Of a DNA stretch of 12,854 bases, positions 1 through 7,463 are shown one piece after another. Every line of letters starts with the position of its first letter. The stretch's first letter is position 1. This stretch comes from an uncultured Christensenellaceae bacterium (GTDB lineage: Bacteria > Bacillota > Clostridia > Christensenellales > UBA3700). A program made the translations under genes and the position numbers. The stretch spans positions 1-12,854 of the forward strand of contig CAJUOK010000033.1 of assembly GCA_910588015.1 (NCBI GenBank), written 5' to 3'. Below the pieces are notes generated by a model. That model had not been told where the DNA came from. It did not search any database and saw nothing but the letters and a program-made list of their open reading frames with translations.

Positions 1-171
1 GTGACATATTCTTATTGCGGTTGAAAAAACAGTATCATACTCCGGCACTGCGTTTGTATTATTGCCCGAACTACCGTCGTCCTTTGGACAGTTGCAACAA
101 CCAAACAATGCTATAGCCATTACTAACAGCAAAACTACAACTATACTACTTTTTAAAATTTTATTCTTCAT
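1..171 (-). CDS. Lipoprotein, N-terminal part (cut by window edge)
   Basis: The first 57 codons of a gene read leftwards out of the window. The protein starts MKNKILKSS, has a hydrophobic stretch (about residues 10-24, IVVVLLLVMAIALF) and then a lipobox-like ALFGC. This predicts a lipoprotein signal peptide cleaved before Cys25 and lipid anchoring on the outer face of the membrane. Past the Cys comes a Cys/Asp/Ser/Asn-rich linker (CNCPKDDGSSGNN) typical of a flexible tether. A strong GGAGGG ribosome site begins right after the stop codon of the subtilase gene, and only 10 bases separate the two genes, so they are almost certainly co-transcribed. The functional domain lies beyond the window, so no function can be given. 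The reading frame stays open to base 1. Confidence 0.75.
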   Translation of the reverse strand, partial: MKNKILKSSIVVVLLLVMAIALFGCCNCPKDDGSSGNNTNAVPEYDTVFSTAIRICH

Positions 172-181
172 ATTTCCCTCC

Positions 182-1963
182 TTATTCAATATACCAGGCT
201 AAAGCCCCGTAATCATCGTCATTAATTATCTTTTTATTTGCTTGCTTTACGTCTAATCTAAAAGTAGATTCAACAAGAAGCGAAATCTTAAGTACGAAAA
301 ACTCCATATTAGTACTACCTCCGCGCTGAATCATCGACACGTCTGAACTACCAACAAAATTAAGTATCATATTATAATCTGTATGTATGTTGCTTTGAAC
401 AGCGTCTCCCCAAGCGCTTGTTTTTGAATTGGCAGACCATATTGCAACGGCTCTGATTTTCTCTCCCTTCTTAGCAGTAAAACCTTCGGAAGTCATTACC
501 ACACTGTTCTGCGCGTCATTATTATTACAAAAAGCTCTGCAAGTAGAATTTTTAAGTATTTCTCTTGCTCTTCGATAATTGACTATTCCCGCTCCGGCTC
601 TGTTATCCCATTTGTCACTTTGTCCGTTTGCATTTGTAGCGGACGCTATCAAAATAGCCGACATAGCCTCCGGAAACAGTTGCAGCGCAGGAGCTTCCCC
701 CAATAATTTTATTACAATTCCTGTCACAATTGGCGCTGCATAACTTGTCCCTGCTCTCAAATTATTGTTTTTATCTGTAATCACTCCGGTTCCCGGAGCC
801 GCTATGGTAGGCTTGTTCATTTTTAATTCTTTTTCTACTTCATAAGATGATTTATTTCTAATATATGCATCTTTTGTAGAATTTGCAACCGTTATTGCAT
901 TATAAGCAGTCCCCGGCGGGGTTACGTAATGATTTGTATTTGCGCCTTCATTACCTGCACAAATACAAAAAATAACTCTATTATATCTCACTTGAAAGTC
1001 CATAAACGCGCTCGCCCAACTATACTTTCCGGCATTAGATGGAAATCCCAAACTTGCATTTATCACAAGGCATAGGTTATCTAAAAACCAATTCATTGCG
1101 GGAATAAACGAGGAATTAAGAGCAGTGTGATAAACGTAAGCCGAATGAATCCCCCTTGCCACGCCATTAGCCCCACATAGAAGTCTTGTCACCCTTTCGG
1201 CGTGTTCGTCTTCGGTCGAGGAATCTCCTGCAGTGCGAATATCCAAACCTGACAACTCCGGATGCTTGTTCTCCGTCGTTATACCTCCCGCTTCCATTAT
1301 TCCCACTTTCAATCCGGAGCCTGTATACGTTTGGTCGTCTGCTCCTATGTCTTTCAATACGTCTTGCATATCATATCGCGTTACGGAACTCGTAATTGAT
1401 GCCGCTTGTTCTATAGACTCAATAGGAGTCGTCACGTGGATTTCGCTAATATCGGAATTGGTCTTTACGTTATCTATAAACTCATCCTCGTACCTTTGAA
1501 ACGCGAATTTATCTTCATAAGATATATGTACGTAAGGCGAGTAATCGCTCGTGACAATTTCATAATCTTGCGAATTTTTATCCGCTCCGATAGATGAAAG
1601 AAACTCTTGATTTTTTGCGGAGTAATATGCCTTTGCCTCAGCTCTGAAAACTTCCATAAAGCTGTCAACTTCTTTTTTAGACGCTTTTAAATCGGCAAAT
1701 TGAGCAAAAGACTTATCGTAAGGCTCATAATCCAAAACATATACTGAATCGACCTTCTCGCTTGGCTCTAATACGCTAATAAATTCTTTGCAATCTGCGG
1801 CTTCCGTCAACATATCTGCCGAATCATTATAATAATAAAAAATCTTCGGACCTATCGAAGGCTGAAAAGTGAGATTGGGAACGCATAAAAACATCATAGC
1901 GCATATAACGCACGCAATGAGAATAGAGCTCAAAATCCACTTTTGCAGAATGCTTTTTTTCAT
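182..1963 (-). CDS. Subtilisin-like (S8) serine peptidase, membrane-anchored or secreted, with altered triad
   Basis: 593-residue protein. I chose the ATG at 1963 because GGGAG sits 8 bases upstream; a longer in-frame reading lacks such a site and would begin upstream of the promoter. Residues 11-29 are a hydrophobic signal peptide or anchor. Residues 40-200 are an acidic, propeptide-like region with no motif I recognise. The peptidase domain spans about 215-470: His254 in DEHAERV corresponds to the HGTHVAG histidine, Asn338 in CAGNEG is the oxyanion Asn, and Ser407 in GTSYAAP is the nucleophile. The position of the triad Asp, normally VIDTG, reads VGIMEAGG, so Glu224 takes its place. Residues 475-593 are a beta-rich-looking tail. 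It resembles Clostridial S8 proteins with an EHATRVASIL-type His motif (from memory). The substrate is unknown. It has its own promoter and leads an operon with the lipoprotein. Confidence 0.85.
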   Translation of the reverse strand: MKKSILQKWILSSILIACVICAMMFLCVPNLTFQPSIGPKIFYYYNDSADMLTEAADCKEFISVLEPSEKVDSVYVLDYEPYDKSFAQFADLKASKKEVDSFMEVFRAEAKAYYSAKNQEFLSSIGADKNSQDYEIVTSDYSPYVHISYEDKFAFQRYEDEFIDNVKTNSDISEIHVTTPIESIEQAASITSSVTRYDMQDVLKDIGADDQTYTGSGLKVGIMEAGGITTENKHPELSGLDIRTAGDSSTEDEHAERVTRLLCGANGVARGIHSAYVYHTALNSSFIPAMNWFLDNLCLVINASLGFPSNAGKYSWASAFMDFQVRYNRVIFCICAGNEGANTNHYVTPPGTAYNAITVANSTKDAYIRNKSSYEVEKELKMNKPTIAAPGTGVITDKNNNLRAGTSYAAPIVTGIVIKLLGEAPALQLFPEAMSAILIASATNANGQSDKWDNRAGAGIVNYRRAREILKNSTCRAFCNNNDAQNSVVMTSEGFTAKKGEKIRAVAIWSANSKTSAWGDAVQSNIHTDYNMILNFVGSSDVSMIQRGGSTNMEFFVLKISLLVESTFRLDVKQANKKIINDDDYGALAWYIE

Positions 1964-1994
1964 TATATTACTCCCTATTTTATTAGCTATATTT

Positions 1995-2023
1995 ATTATC
2001 ACATATATTTCTAAAACTGTCAA
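1995..2023 (-). promoter_or_regulatory. Sigma-A promoter, extended -10, for the subtilase operon
   Basis: On the minus strand a perfect TTGACA (2018-2023) is followed by 17 bases and GATAAT (1995-2000). TGT directly precedes the -10, giving an extended -10 (TGtGATAAT). The predicted transcription start is near 1988, which leaves a leader of about 25 bases before the ATG at 1963. It is one of the two best promoter matches in the window. Confidence 0.75.
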
Positions 2024-2073
2024 TACTAAATTAGAAATAGACGAAATTTATCTTGCGGCATATATTATGCTTT

Positions 2074-2109
2074 AAAATAGAACAATACCACCCTTGTAAA
2101 GGTGGTATT
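2074..2109 (-). terminator. Probable terminator after the DUF1015 gene
   Basis: A perfect 9-bp stem (AATACCACC at 2084-2092, GGTGGTATT at 2101-2109) with an 8-base loop. Read on the minus strand it is followed by GTTCTATTTT, an imperfect U tract. It lies between the DUF1015 stop (2197) and the subtilase promoter (2023), so it separates the two transcription units. Confidence 0.6.
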
Positions 2110-2196
2110 AACTAATCTTATATAATTTAAAATAGTTAGAAGCAACCTAAATCAGATTTTGCTCGAATACTAGTTTCGGCGAGCATATTTTTGATA

Positions 2197-3438
2197 TTAC
2201 CAGTCAATATTTCTGCACTCGAGATAATATCTTTTGTCCTCGGCGTGTCCCATAGAGAATGATTTGCGCGGCAAAACTCCTCTTCTGACAACGTAATCAA
2301 AAAGCCCGTCTTTTTCCAAACAAGGCATAAACACCGCAACGGCGTTCTTGCTCTGTGCAACTCCTAGCAAATGGTCGTCGCCGTGAATATAGTCAATCGT
2401 CATTCCCTTATGAGTCGAGTTGTATTCGTCCATAAGCTGTTGAATATCGGCGATAGCGTCGCTTGCGTTATCCGAAACGCTCCAGTAATATTCTTTGTCG
2501 GCATACACAACTTTTACTTTGCTATCACCGCCTATCTTTGTCAATCTGTCCGCCATAAACTTGACGAACTCTTCGCCAACTCCGAATATAGCTCTGTGAA
2601 TAGGTTGGAACTGCAAGGACTCGTCGTGCAAATTGACAAGTTCGCAAAGCGCGTATCTTGCAGGATGATTTTCCGCCTGCTCAACGCTCAAAGTCTTCTT
2701 GATATTGTTCCAACACTCTTTGGCTGTCGCAAGAGAATGATTTCCGTCGCCCACTGCAAACAGTATGGGTCTGTCAGCGCCGTATTTTTTCTTCAAGGTA
2801 TCTTTGTCAAGCAAAGCCTCAATTTTGGAAATTATAGGCTGACAGTCAACCACCTTGTATCCTTTTATTCTGCCGCCGCCCATATTAAGTTGGAAATCAT
2901 AAGCGACTTGGAGCTCTCCTCTTCTTGCATACAGCTCTTCTATTATCTTATCCTTTCTATCGTCCATCAACATCATAATGTGCGGACTTTCCAAACACGC
3001 GCCCTTTCGCACTTCTATTCTTGCGGGAAGTCTTTCGACAACCGTACGCTCCGTTGCTTTGATTATAGCGTTGTTTTGCGGAGTGTATTCGTAATCTTCA
3101 AGGTCTATCGCCAATACGAGTCCCAATCTCACCTGTCCGTCGGGAGTCGTCCTCTCGACCAAAATAAAACCTTGGAATTCGTCGAAAACTTCGCCTTGCA
3201 AATAATCTCTCATATTGCCGTTGATAGCTTTTATTCTCTGCTCTTTGTCTGAATCCTCAAGAAATACTTCGGGAAAAATCAATTTTAGAGTGGAGCAAGC
3301 TTCTCCAACATAATTTTGAACTTGCTCCCAATAATCGGGTTGAGATGTAAATTGGTCGCACGCGATAACGCTCCATTTACTCATATCAACGTTGCTTTTG
3401 GGCAACAAAATTTTGGGAACTATAACCGTATTCTTCAT
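2197..3438 (-). CDS. DUF1015 family protein
   Basis: 413 residues, close to the usual length of DUF1015 proteins. The family has no established biochemical function and is thought to be cytoplasmic. Recognition rests on the N-terminal part (VPKILLPKSNVDMSKW, then WSVIACDQFTSQPDYW), the central VGDGNHSLATAKECW at 229-243, which corresponds to the family's DGHHR-type motif, and the C-terminal LPRKSFSMGHAEDKRYYLE (389-407). This variant matches the Clostridial subgroup as I remember it. No signal peptide or membrane helix is visible. AAGGAT lies 8 bases before the ATG. The gene starts 21 bases past the strong hairpin that ends the cdaA unit, and no promoter is visible between them, so it may depend on readthrough. 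A terminator follows 88 bases after its stop. Confidence 0.85.
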   Translation of the reverse strand: MKNTVIVPKILLPKSNVDMSKWSVIACDQFTSQPDYWEQVQNYVGEACSTLKLIFPEVFLEDSDKEQRIKAINGNMRDYLQGEVFDEFQGFILVERTTPDGQVRLGLVLAIDLEDYEYTPQNNAIIKATERTVVERLPARIEVRKGACLESPHIMMLMDDRKDKIIEELYARRGELQVAYDFQLNMGGGRIKGYKVVDCQPIISKIEALLDKDTLKKKYGADRPILFAVGDGNHSLATAKECWNNIKKTLSVEQAENHPARYALCELVNLHDESLQFQPIHRAIFGVGEEFVKFMADRLTKIGGDSKVKVVYADKEYYWSVSDNASDAIADIQQLMDEYNSTHKGMTIDYIHGDDHLLGVAQSKNAVAVFMPCLEKDGLFDYVVRRGVLPRKSFSMGHAEDKRYYLECRNIDW

Positions 3439-3459
3439 TTTATTTATCCTTTTGTCAAC

Positions 3460-3491
3460 AAAAATGCCAGACTAAACAGTTTGGCATTTTT
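3460..3491 (-). terminator. Strong rho-independent terminator after cdaA
   Basis: A 14-bp stem including one G-U pair: AAAAATGCCAGACT (3460-3473), loop AAAC, then AGTTTGGCATTTTT (3478-3491). A and T runs flank both sides, so it could act in either direction. On the minus strand it lies 22 bases after the cdaA stop and ends in TTTTTGTT. Confidence 0.85.
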
Positions 3492-3513
3492 ATATTATTA
3501 AATTTCGAAATGA

Positions 3514-4359
3514 TTAATTCTTTTTGCCGTGTCCTTTTCTGTCGTGCTTTCTTACAGATTGAGAACTGATTCTGTATATGACCTTGATTTCTTCAAGAAG
3601 TTTTTCGGGAGTCATATATCTCTTTATCGTACCGCCCTGCACAACGCTTATGATACCGCTCTCTTCGCTGACAACTATAGCGAAAACGTCGCTTTCCTCC
3701 GTAATACCTATTGCCGCTCTGTGACGCGTACCCAAATCTTTTGCAAGAGTGACTTCCTGCGACAAAGGCAAGAAACAACCTGCCGATATGATTCTGTCAC
3801 CCAACACTACTACTGCGCCGTCGTGCAAAGGAGCTTTGGTGTTGAATATGCTTTCCAAAAGTCCGCTGGATATAGAAGCGTCCAACATCGTGCCCGTATC
3901 GAGAATATGAGAAGGCACTTCGGTGGGAGCAATGATTATCAATGCGCCGACATCGTTCTTTGCCATATTCTGACAAGCCTTAACTATCTCCGTAGCGGAA
4001 ATCAAAAGCTGTTCGTCCGTGGTGTTGTAATTATACTTTACTTTTTGACGTCTTGCCAATTTGCTCATAAAGACTTTGAGGTCAGACCTGTAGACGTCAA
4101 CCATAGCAACAATCCAAAAGATATTGAAATATCTCAAAACGTCAATTGCTATCTGCGCTTGAGAATAATAAATATTGAGAATCAAAATAGCAAGATATAC
4201 CAAAGAATAAATCGAAACGATAACCGCAAGACGATAACTGTTGCGTTTTGCGAAGAAGACAAACATCATAACCGCAACAGCCAAAGTCACGATTATATCT
4301 AATGCAACCCAAGCCGGCGACGAGTTTGTCTGAACCGCTAAAATACTGTTGAGCAACAT
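3514..4359 (-). CDS. cdaA: Diadenylate cyclase CdaA (c-di-AMP synthase), membrane-bound
   Basis: 281 residues (B. subtilis CdaA is about 273). CdaA condenses two ATP into cyclic di-AMP, the second messenger for potassium, osmolyte and cell-wall homeostasis. Three membrane helices lie at about 18-36, 42-62 and 68-88. A basic linker (RRQKVKYNYN) leads into the cytoplasmic DAC domain at 112-265. Catalytic and nucleotide-binding motifs are intact: DGA at 180-182 (APLHDGAVVV), TRHRA at 211-215 and FAIVVSEESG at 226-235. The tail after 266 is basic (RKHDRKGHGKKN). AGGAGAG precedes the ATG at 4359. In many Bacillota cdaA is followed by cdaR and glmM. Here a terminator and a DUF1015 gene follow instead, so a local regulator of the cyclase is not evident. 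Confidence 0.95.
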   Translation of the reverse strand: MLLNSILAVQTNSSPAWVALDIIVTLAVAVMMFVFFAKRNSYRLAVIVSIYSLVYLAILILNIYYSQAQIAIDVLRYFNIFWIVAMVDVYRSDLKVFMSKLARRQKVKYNYNTTDEQLLISATEIVKACQNMAKNDVGALIIIAPTEVPSHILDTGTMLDASISSGLLESIFNTKAPLHDGAVVVLGDRIISAGCFLPLSQEVTLAKDLGTRHRAAIGITEESDVFAIVVSEESGIISVVQGGTIKRYMTPEKLLEEIKVIYRISSQSVRKHDRKGHGKKN

Positions 4360-4387
4360 ATCTCTCTCCTTCTAAATTTACTTCTTT

Positions 4388-4416
4388 ATTATAATATAAT
4401 TTTTTTTTGCAAAAAT
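4388..4416 (-). promoter_or_regulatory. Possible promoter for cdaA
   Basis: A perfect TATAAT on the minus strand (plus-strand 4388-4393) in the 87-base gap before cdaA would start RNA near 4381, about 22 bases before the ATG. The -35 position, 17 bases upstream (4411-4416), reads ATTTTT and is poor. An A tract fills the spacer. Confidence 0.4.
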
Positions 4417-4446
4417 AAAGTGTTTTAAACAAGATTTTGCAATAAA

Positions 4447-5862
4447 TTATACAAAAGGGTCGTCAAAATTCGATTTTTCTGCGTTTTTATCGCCTTCCGA
4501 CAAGACCTTTTCGTCTTTTTTATCCGAGCCGTCGACATCTGCAAACGGTTCTTGCTGATTTTGCGTCTGTTCTTCTCCTTCTGCGTACGTCTTTGGAGCA
4601 AAATACCTATTCTTGTTTCTATATATAAAATTACGCACGACATAAGATACCGCAAGCAAAATAGCAATCAACACGACCTTTATTATTATATTCGCCAAAC
4701 CCGCCTTTTTGCCGTTTTGCGATATTCCGTCGGGAAGCTGACTTCTTGCCGACGAAAGCGAAGAAGACAATGCGTCGGAATTGGAGACGTCAAAAGCCGT
4801 AAGCGCCGTTGCAATAATAGCGGCAAGCCGCGATTTGATATTTTCCTCTCCGATACGCTCTACCATATTGCTCAATGTGTCGTTTGACGTGTGATAGACG
4901 TTGGCTTTTCCTTTACATTCGGTGAAAAGCGGATGCTCGTTGACTTCCCAATTCAGAGATAAGAAATTGGCTGTCGGCACGCCCTTTTCCATTAAGAAAT
5001 AGTTGTCGGAGAGCATTCCCGCGTTGGTGTATACAAAAACGGAATCTTCCGTCATCGTAAACTGTCCTATATTTCTGTTTTTGGGAACAGCGCTTAACGT
5101 ATCCCCTCCGCAAGCATTCAAAAACGCGCCGTAATCCGTAGACGTTTCGCCGGAATAAATATACCAATTATCTCCGCCTACAGACATTGAAAAATCAATC
5201 GCCAACGCAATTTTATCAAGCCCTTCTCTGTCAAGATTGTCGACGTAATTCATAGCGCCTTTCCAAAAATAACTTCCGCAAGTAAAGAATGCAAACGTTA
5301 TATCGTAGTCAAGCTCCGCGTCTATCAATTCTTCGGCGAGCGTCAGCAAAACCGCAACGCCGCTACCGCTCTCATAGCTGCCGTCGGAGCTCCAAACGCT
5401 TCCGCTTGCGGCAGACTTTTCCGCAAACAAATTGTCATAATGACAAGTAAGCAATATCTCGCCTTTGACGGTTTGCGCAACAGACTTTTTAGAAAAGATA
5501 ACGTTATGGACGGTTGCGTCTTTTACTTCTTCTCCGTTGAACCTTTTGAACGTCGCTTTAAATTCCTGCGCACCCTCTATATCGGAGTCATTATATACTC
5601 CTTCGTATCCAAAGCCGCTCATCTTTTCGCTGATATATTTTGCCGCGTCGACTTCGCTCTGCAAGCCTGCCGTCCTTTCGGAAAGACCTTCCGAAGCCAA
5701 ATTTGTCATATATCCAAACGCTTTTTCCCCAAGCTCGTTATTTATTTGACTTGGTTTATTAACTTCCGGCAACGCCTTGTCGCATCCCGAAAAAACCGTC
5801 GCCGTAATTACTGTAAGAACCGCAATTGCAATTATCAAAACTTTTTTCGCGCTATATCTCAT
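4447..5862 (-). CDS. M28-like peptidase homologue, lipoprotein-type signal plus C-terminal membrane helix, probably catalytically altered
   Basis: 471 residues from the ATG at 5862, which has GAGGTG just upstream overlapping the stop of the preceding gene. A TTG 15 bases earlier has no ribosome site. Residues 1-26 are a signal peptide ending FSGC, so Cys27 may be lipidated. The extracellular part, about 45-360, resembles M28 zinc aminopeptidases: His141 in LLTCHYDN, Glu164 in GSYESGSGVAVLL (normally Asp, as in DNASGVA), Asp223 in AIDFSMS and His324 in YHTSNDTL. Where M28 enzymes carry the Glu-Glu pair (FxxxEExGLxGS), this protein reads FFTCGSYFWKGA, so the general base and one zinc ligand are missing. 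A helix at about 387-410 is followed by a charged, presumably cytoplasmic tail. It may be a binding pseudoenzyme. It overlaps no gene but is coupled to the upstream membrane protein. Confidence 0.75.
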   Translation of the reverse strand: MRYSAKKVLIIAIAVLTVITATVFSGCDKALPEVNKPSQINNELGEKAFGYMTNLASEGLSERTAGLQSEVDAAKYISEKMSGFGYEGVYNDSDIEGAQEFKATFKRFNGEEVKDATVHNVIFSKKSVAQTVKGEILLTCHYDNLFAEKSAASGSVWSSDGSYESGSGVAVLLTLAEELIDAELDYDITFAFFTCGSYFWKGAMNYVDNLDREGLDKIALAIDFSMSVGGDNWYIYSGETSTDYGAFLNACGGDTLSAVPKNRNIGQFTMTEDSVFVYTNAGMLSDNYFLMEKGVPTANFLSLNWEVNEHPLFTECKGKANVYHTSNDTLSNMVERIGEENIKSRLAAIIATALTAFDVSNSDALSSSLSSARSQLPDGISQNGKKAGLANIIIKVVLIAILLAVSYVVRNFIYRNKNRYFAPKTYAEGEEQTQNQQEPFADVDGSDKKDEKVLSEGDKNAEKSNFDDPFV

Positions 5863-5869
5863 AACCACC

Positions 5870-6478
5870 TCACGCAAACAGTACCAACACTATCGTCGGC
5901 AAAAGCATAATATTGAGAAGTACGGGGTAATATTTCTTTTCCAATCCCCGCGAATAAAGCAAGAAAAACATTGCCATTGCTATCAACGCAAGCAACGGCG
6001 AAACGATAACGCTACCGAAATTGTAAGCTAGCGGATAATAAGTGAATACCGTCTCGGACACGCCCAACAACACTGTCAATAATATCATACTGACGTCTAG
6101 ACATATTCTGAATTTTCTTATATCGAACTGCACTTTCAACGCGCTGAACTGCACGAATACCAAAGTCGCAAAAAACTTGGCAAACGCAAAATAGAACAAG
6201 AAAAATATCAGAGCCATTATCGCAGGCAAAAGAATTTTCATTGCCAATAGCATAGAGCTGCCCATAGAAGCAGTATATCCCGAAAGAGATATACCCAATA
6301 TATCAGTGTACGCAGGGTCCAAAACGGCTACGAAAAGCGAGTTGAAATTACGCTTGCCGTAATTAACCAACGAAAAAAATATTCCCGCATAAAGCAAAAT
6401 TTTTATTATTACCGTAACCCAATCGTTTTTTAATTTCGGCGTTTTGGGACGGGTAAACGCCTGTTGTTCATTTTGCAT
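5870..6478 (-). CDS. Small multi-helix membrane protein, family not recognised
   Basis: 202 residues with about five hydrophobic segments: 21-38, 78-106 (long, perhaps two), 127-145, 157-176 and 183-201. The N-terminus is hydrophilic and Lys/Gln-rich (MQNEQQAFTRPKTPKLKND), probably cytoplasmic. The topology is loosely like YIP1-type or DUF-type membrane proteins, but I recognise no motif. The ATG at 6478 overlaps the last 11 bases of holA and has GGAAAG four bases upstream. Its TGA stop lies 7 bases before the M28-like gene, and that gene's ribosome site overlaps the stop, which implies coupled translation. The close link with the membrane-anchored M28-like protein suggests the two products may work together at the membrane; this is inference from context only. 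Confidence 0.7.
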   Translation of the reverse strand: MQNEQQAFTRPKTPKLKNDWVTVIIKILLYAGIFFSLVNYGKRNFNSLFVAVLDPAYTDILGISLSGYTASMGSSMLLAMKILLPAIMALIFFLFYFAFAKFFATLVFVQFSALKVQFDIRKFRICLDVSMILLTVLLGVSETVFTYYPLAYNFGSVIVSPLLALIAMAMFFLLYSRGLEKKYYPVLLNIMLLPTIVLVLFA

Positions 6479-7463
6479 AAGTCTTTCCCATTAAATGAAT
6501 TATTGCCAAATCAAGAGCGTTTTCCTGCGAAATTTTGCCGCTCTTAAAATCGTATTCCAATTGATAAAGATAATATATCGCTTCTTTAAGTTTGGACAAA
6601 AAGCCGCCGACTCTGCGCTTGGTCGCGTCGATTTTTTTTCTTGCCATAAACAGCGCGTTTTTTTTCATACCCAATCTTTCGCATAAAAAATCTTCGTCTC
6701 CGTCGTTGGTCATTATTGCGAACATACGCCTAAACGTCAACGTGATTGTAGCAAGTATCATAGACGGCTTATCGCCTCTGCCGAGAAGCACTTCGATAAT
6801 CTCCATTGCCTTGTCATACGAGCCGTCCTGTATCGCGTATATAAACTCAAAAACCTGCGTTTCGGTATCGGTCGCAACCACGCTCTCTATTACCTGCCTG
6901 TCTATTGGGATTTCGCTTCCCGCATAAAGCATTAGTTTATTTACTTCGTTGTTTATCTTGCCGAAATCTTTATTGCATCGATTGACTATCTCCGATAAAG
7001 CCGACTTATCGTATTTGACTTTGTAAAAATTGAAAAGAGTCTGTATATAATTGACGTAGTCGATAAGCCCCATAGAGTTGCAATCCACGTCGACGGCAAA
7101 TTGATTCACTGCAGCCTTTATTGTGGGACAATTGACCAAAACCAGTATGTTGCCTTCGACGATATTATCGACGTAATCAAGCCACTTTTCCGTCTCTTGC
7201 ATAGTGAGTTTTTTGTTGAAATTTTTGACTATGACAAGTCTGCGGTCGCCGAACATAGACGGATAAGACAGCGAAGCTATTATCTCGTCTTGACTTATTT
7301 CGTTGCCTTCGAACTTTTGAATACAGTACTCTCTCGTCTCAAAAGGTATCAGAGCATAGAACTTCTCTAAAGCAAACAGTATCATCCCCTCGTCGTCGCC
7401 GAAAAGAGCGTATATATCCGAAATATTCGTCTTAAATGTTTGCTTGAGCTGAAGCGCTTGCAT
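6468..7463 (-). CDS. holA: DNA polymerase III delta subunit (clamp loader)
   Basis: 331 residues, the normal HolA length. Delta opens the sliding clamp within the clamp-loader complex during replication. Evidence: an N-terminal LFGDDEGMILFALEKF (20-35), matching the family's YGEE-type loop; SYPSMFGDRRLVIVKN at 66-81, a HolA hallmark; FEFIYAIQDGSYDKAMEII at 205-223; and a C-terminal collar-like region with QLEYDFKSG (301-309). No signal peptide is present. I chose the ATG at 7463 because GGAGG lies 5 bases upstream. A TTG at 7475 lies inside that ribosome site and is unlikely. The start overlaps the comEC stop by one base (TGATG), so translation is coupled. The comEC-holA order is common in Bacillota, where rpsT often follows; rpsT is not here. 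Confidence 0.93.
   Translation of the reverse strand: MQALQLKQTFKTNISDIYALFGDDEGMILFALEKFYALIPFETREYCIQKFEGNEISQDEIIASLSYPSMFGDRRLVIVKNFNKKLTMQETEKWLDYVDNIVEGNILVLVNCPTIKAAVNQFAVDVDCNSMGLIDYVNYIQTLFNFYKVKYDKSALSEIVNRCNKDFGKINNEVNKLMLYAGSEIPIDRQVIESVVATDTETQVFEFIYAIQDGSYDKAMEIIEVLLGRGDKPSMILATITLTFRRMFAIMTNDGDEDFLCERLGMKKNALFMARKKIDATKRRVGGFLSKLKEAIYYLYQLEYDFKSGKISQENALDLAIIHLMGKTYAK

Noticed and set aside
2371..3252. Long plus-strand open frame (293 codons) opposite the DUF1015 gene
   Set aside because: It lies wholly antisense to a recognised gene, has no ribosome site of note, and its translation shows no domain. The open frame is a by-product of codon use on the other strand. The same applies to 3529-4302 opposite cdaA and 9781-10275 opposite ppa.
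4402..4441. Inverted repeat TTTTGCAA/TTGCAAAA after the M28-like gene
   Set aside because: The stem is only 8 AT-rich pairs with a loop of about 20 bases and is followed by A rather than T on the minus strand, so it is not a convincing terminator.
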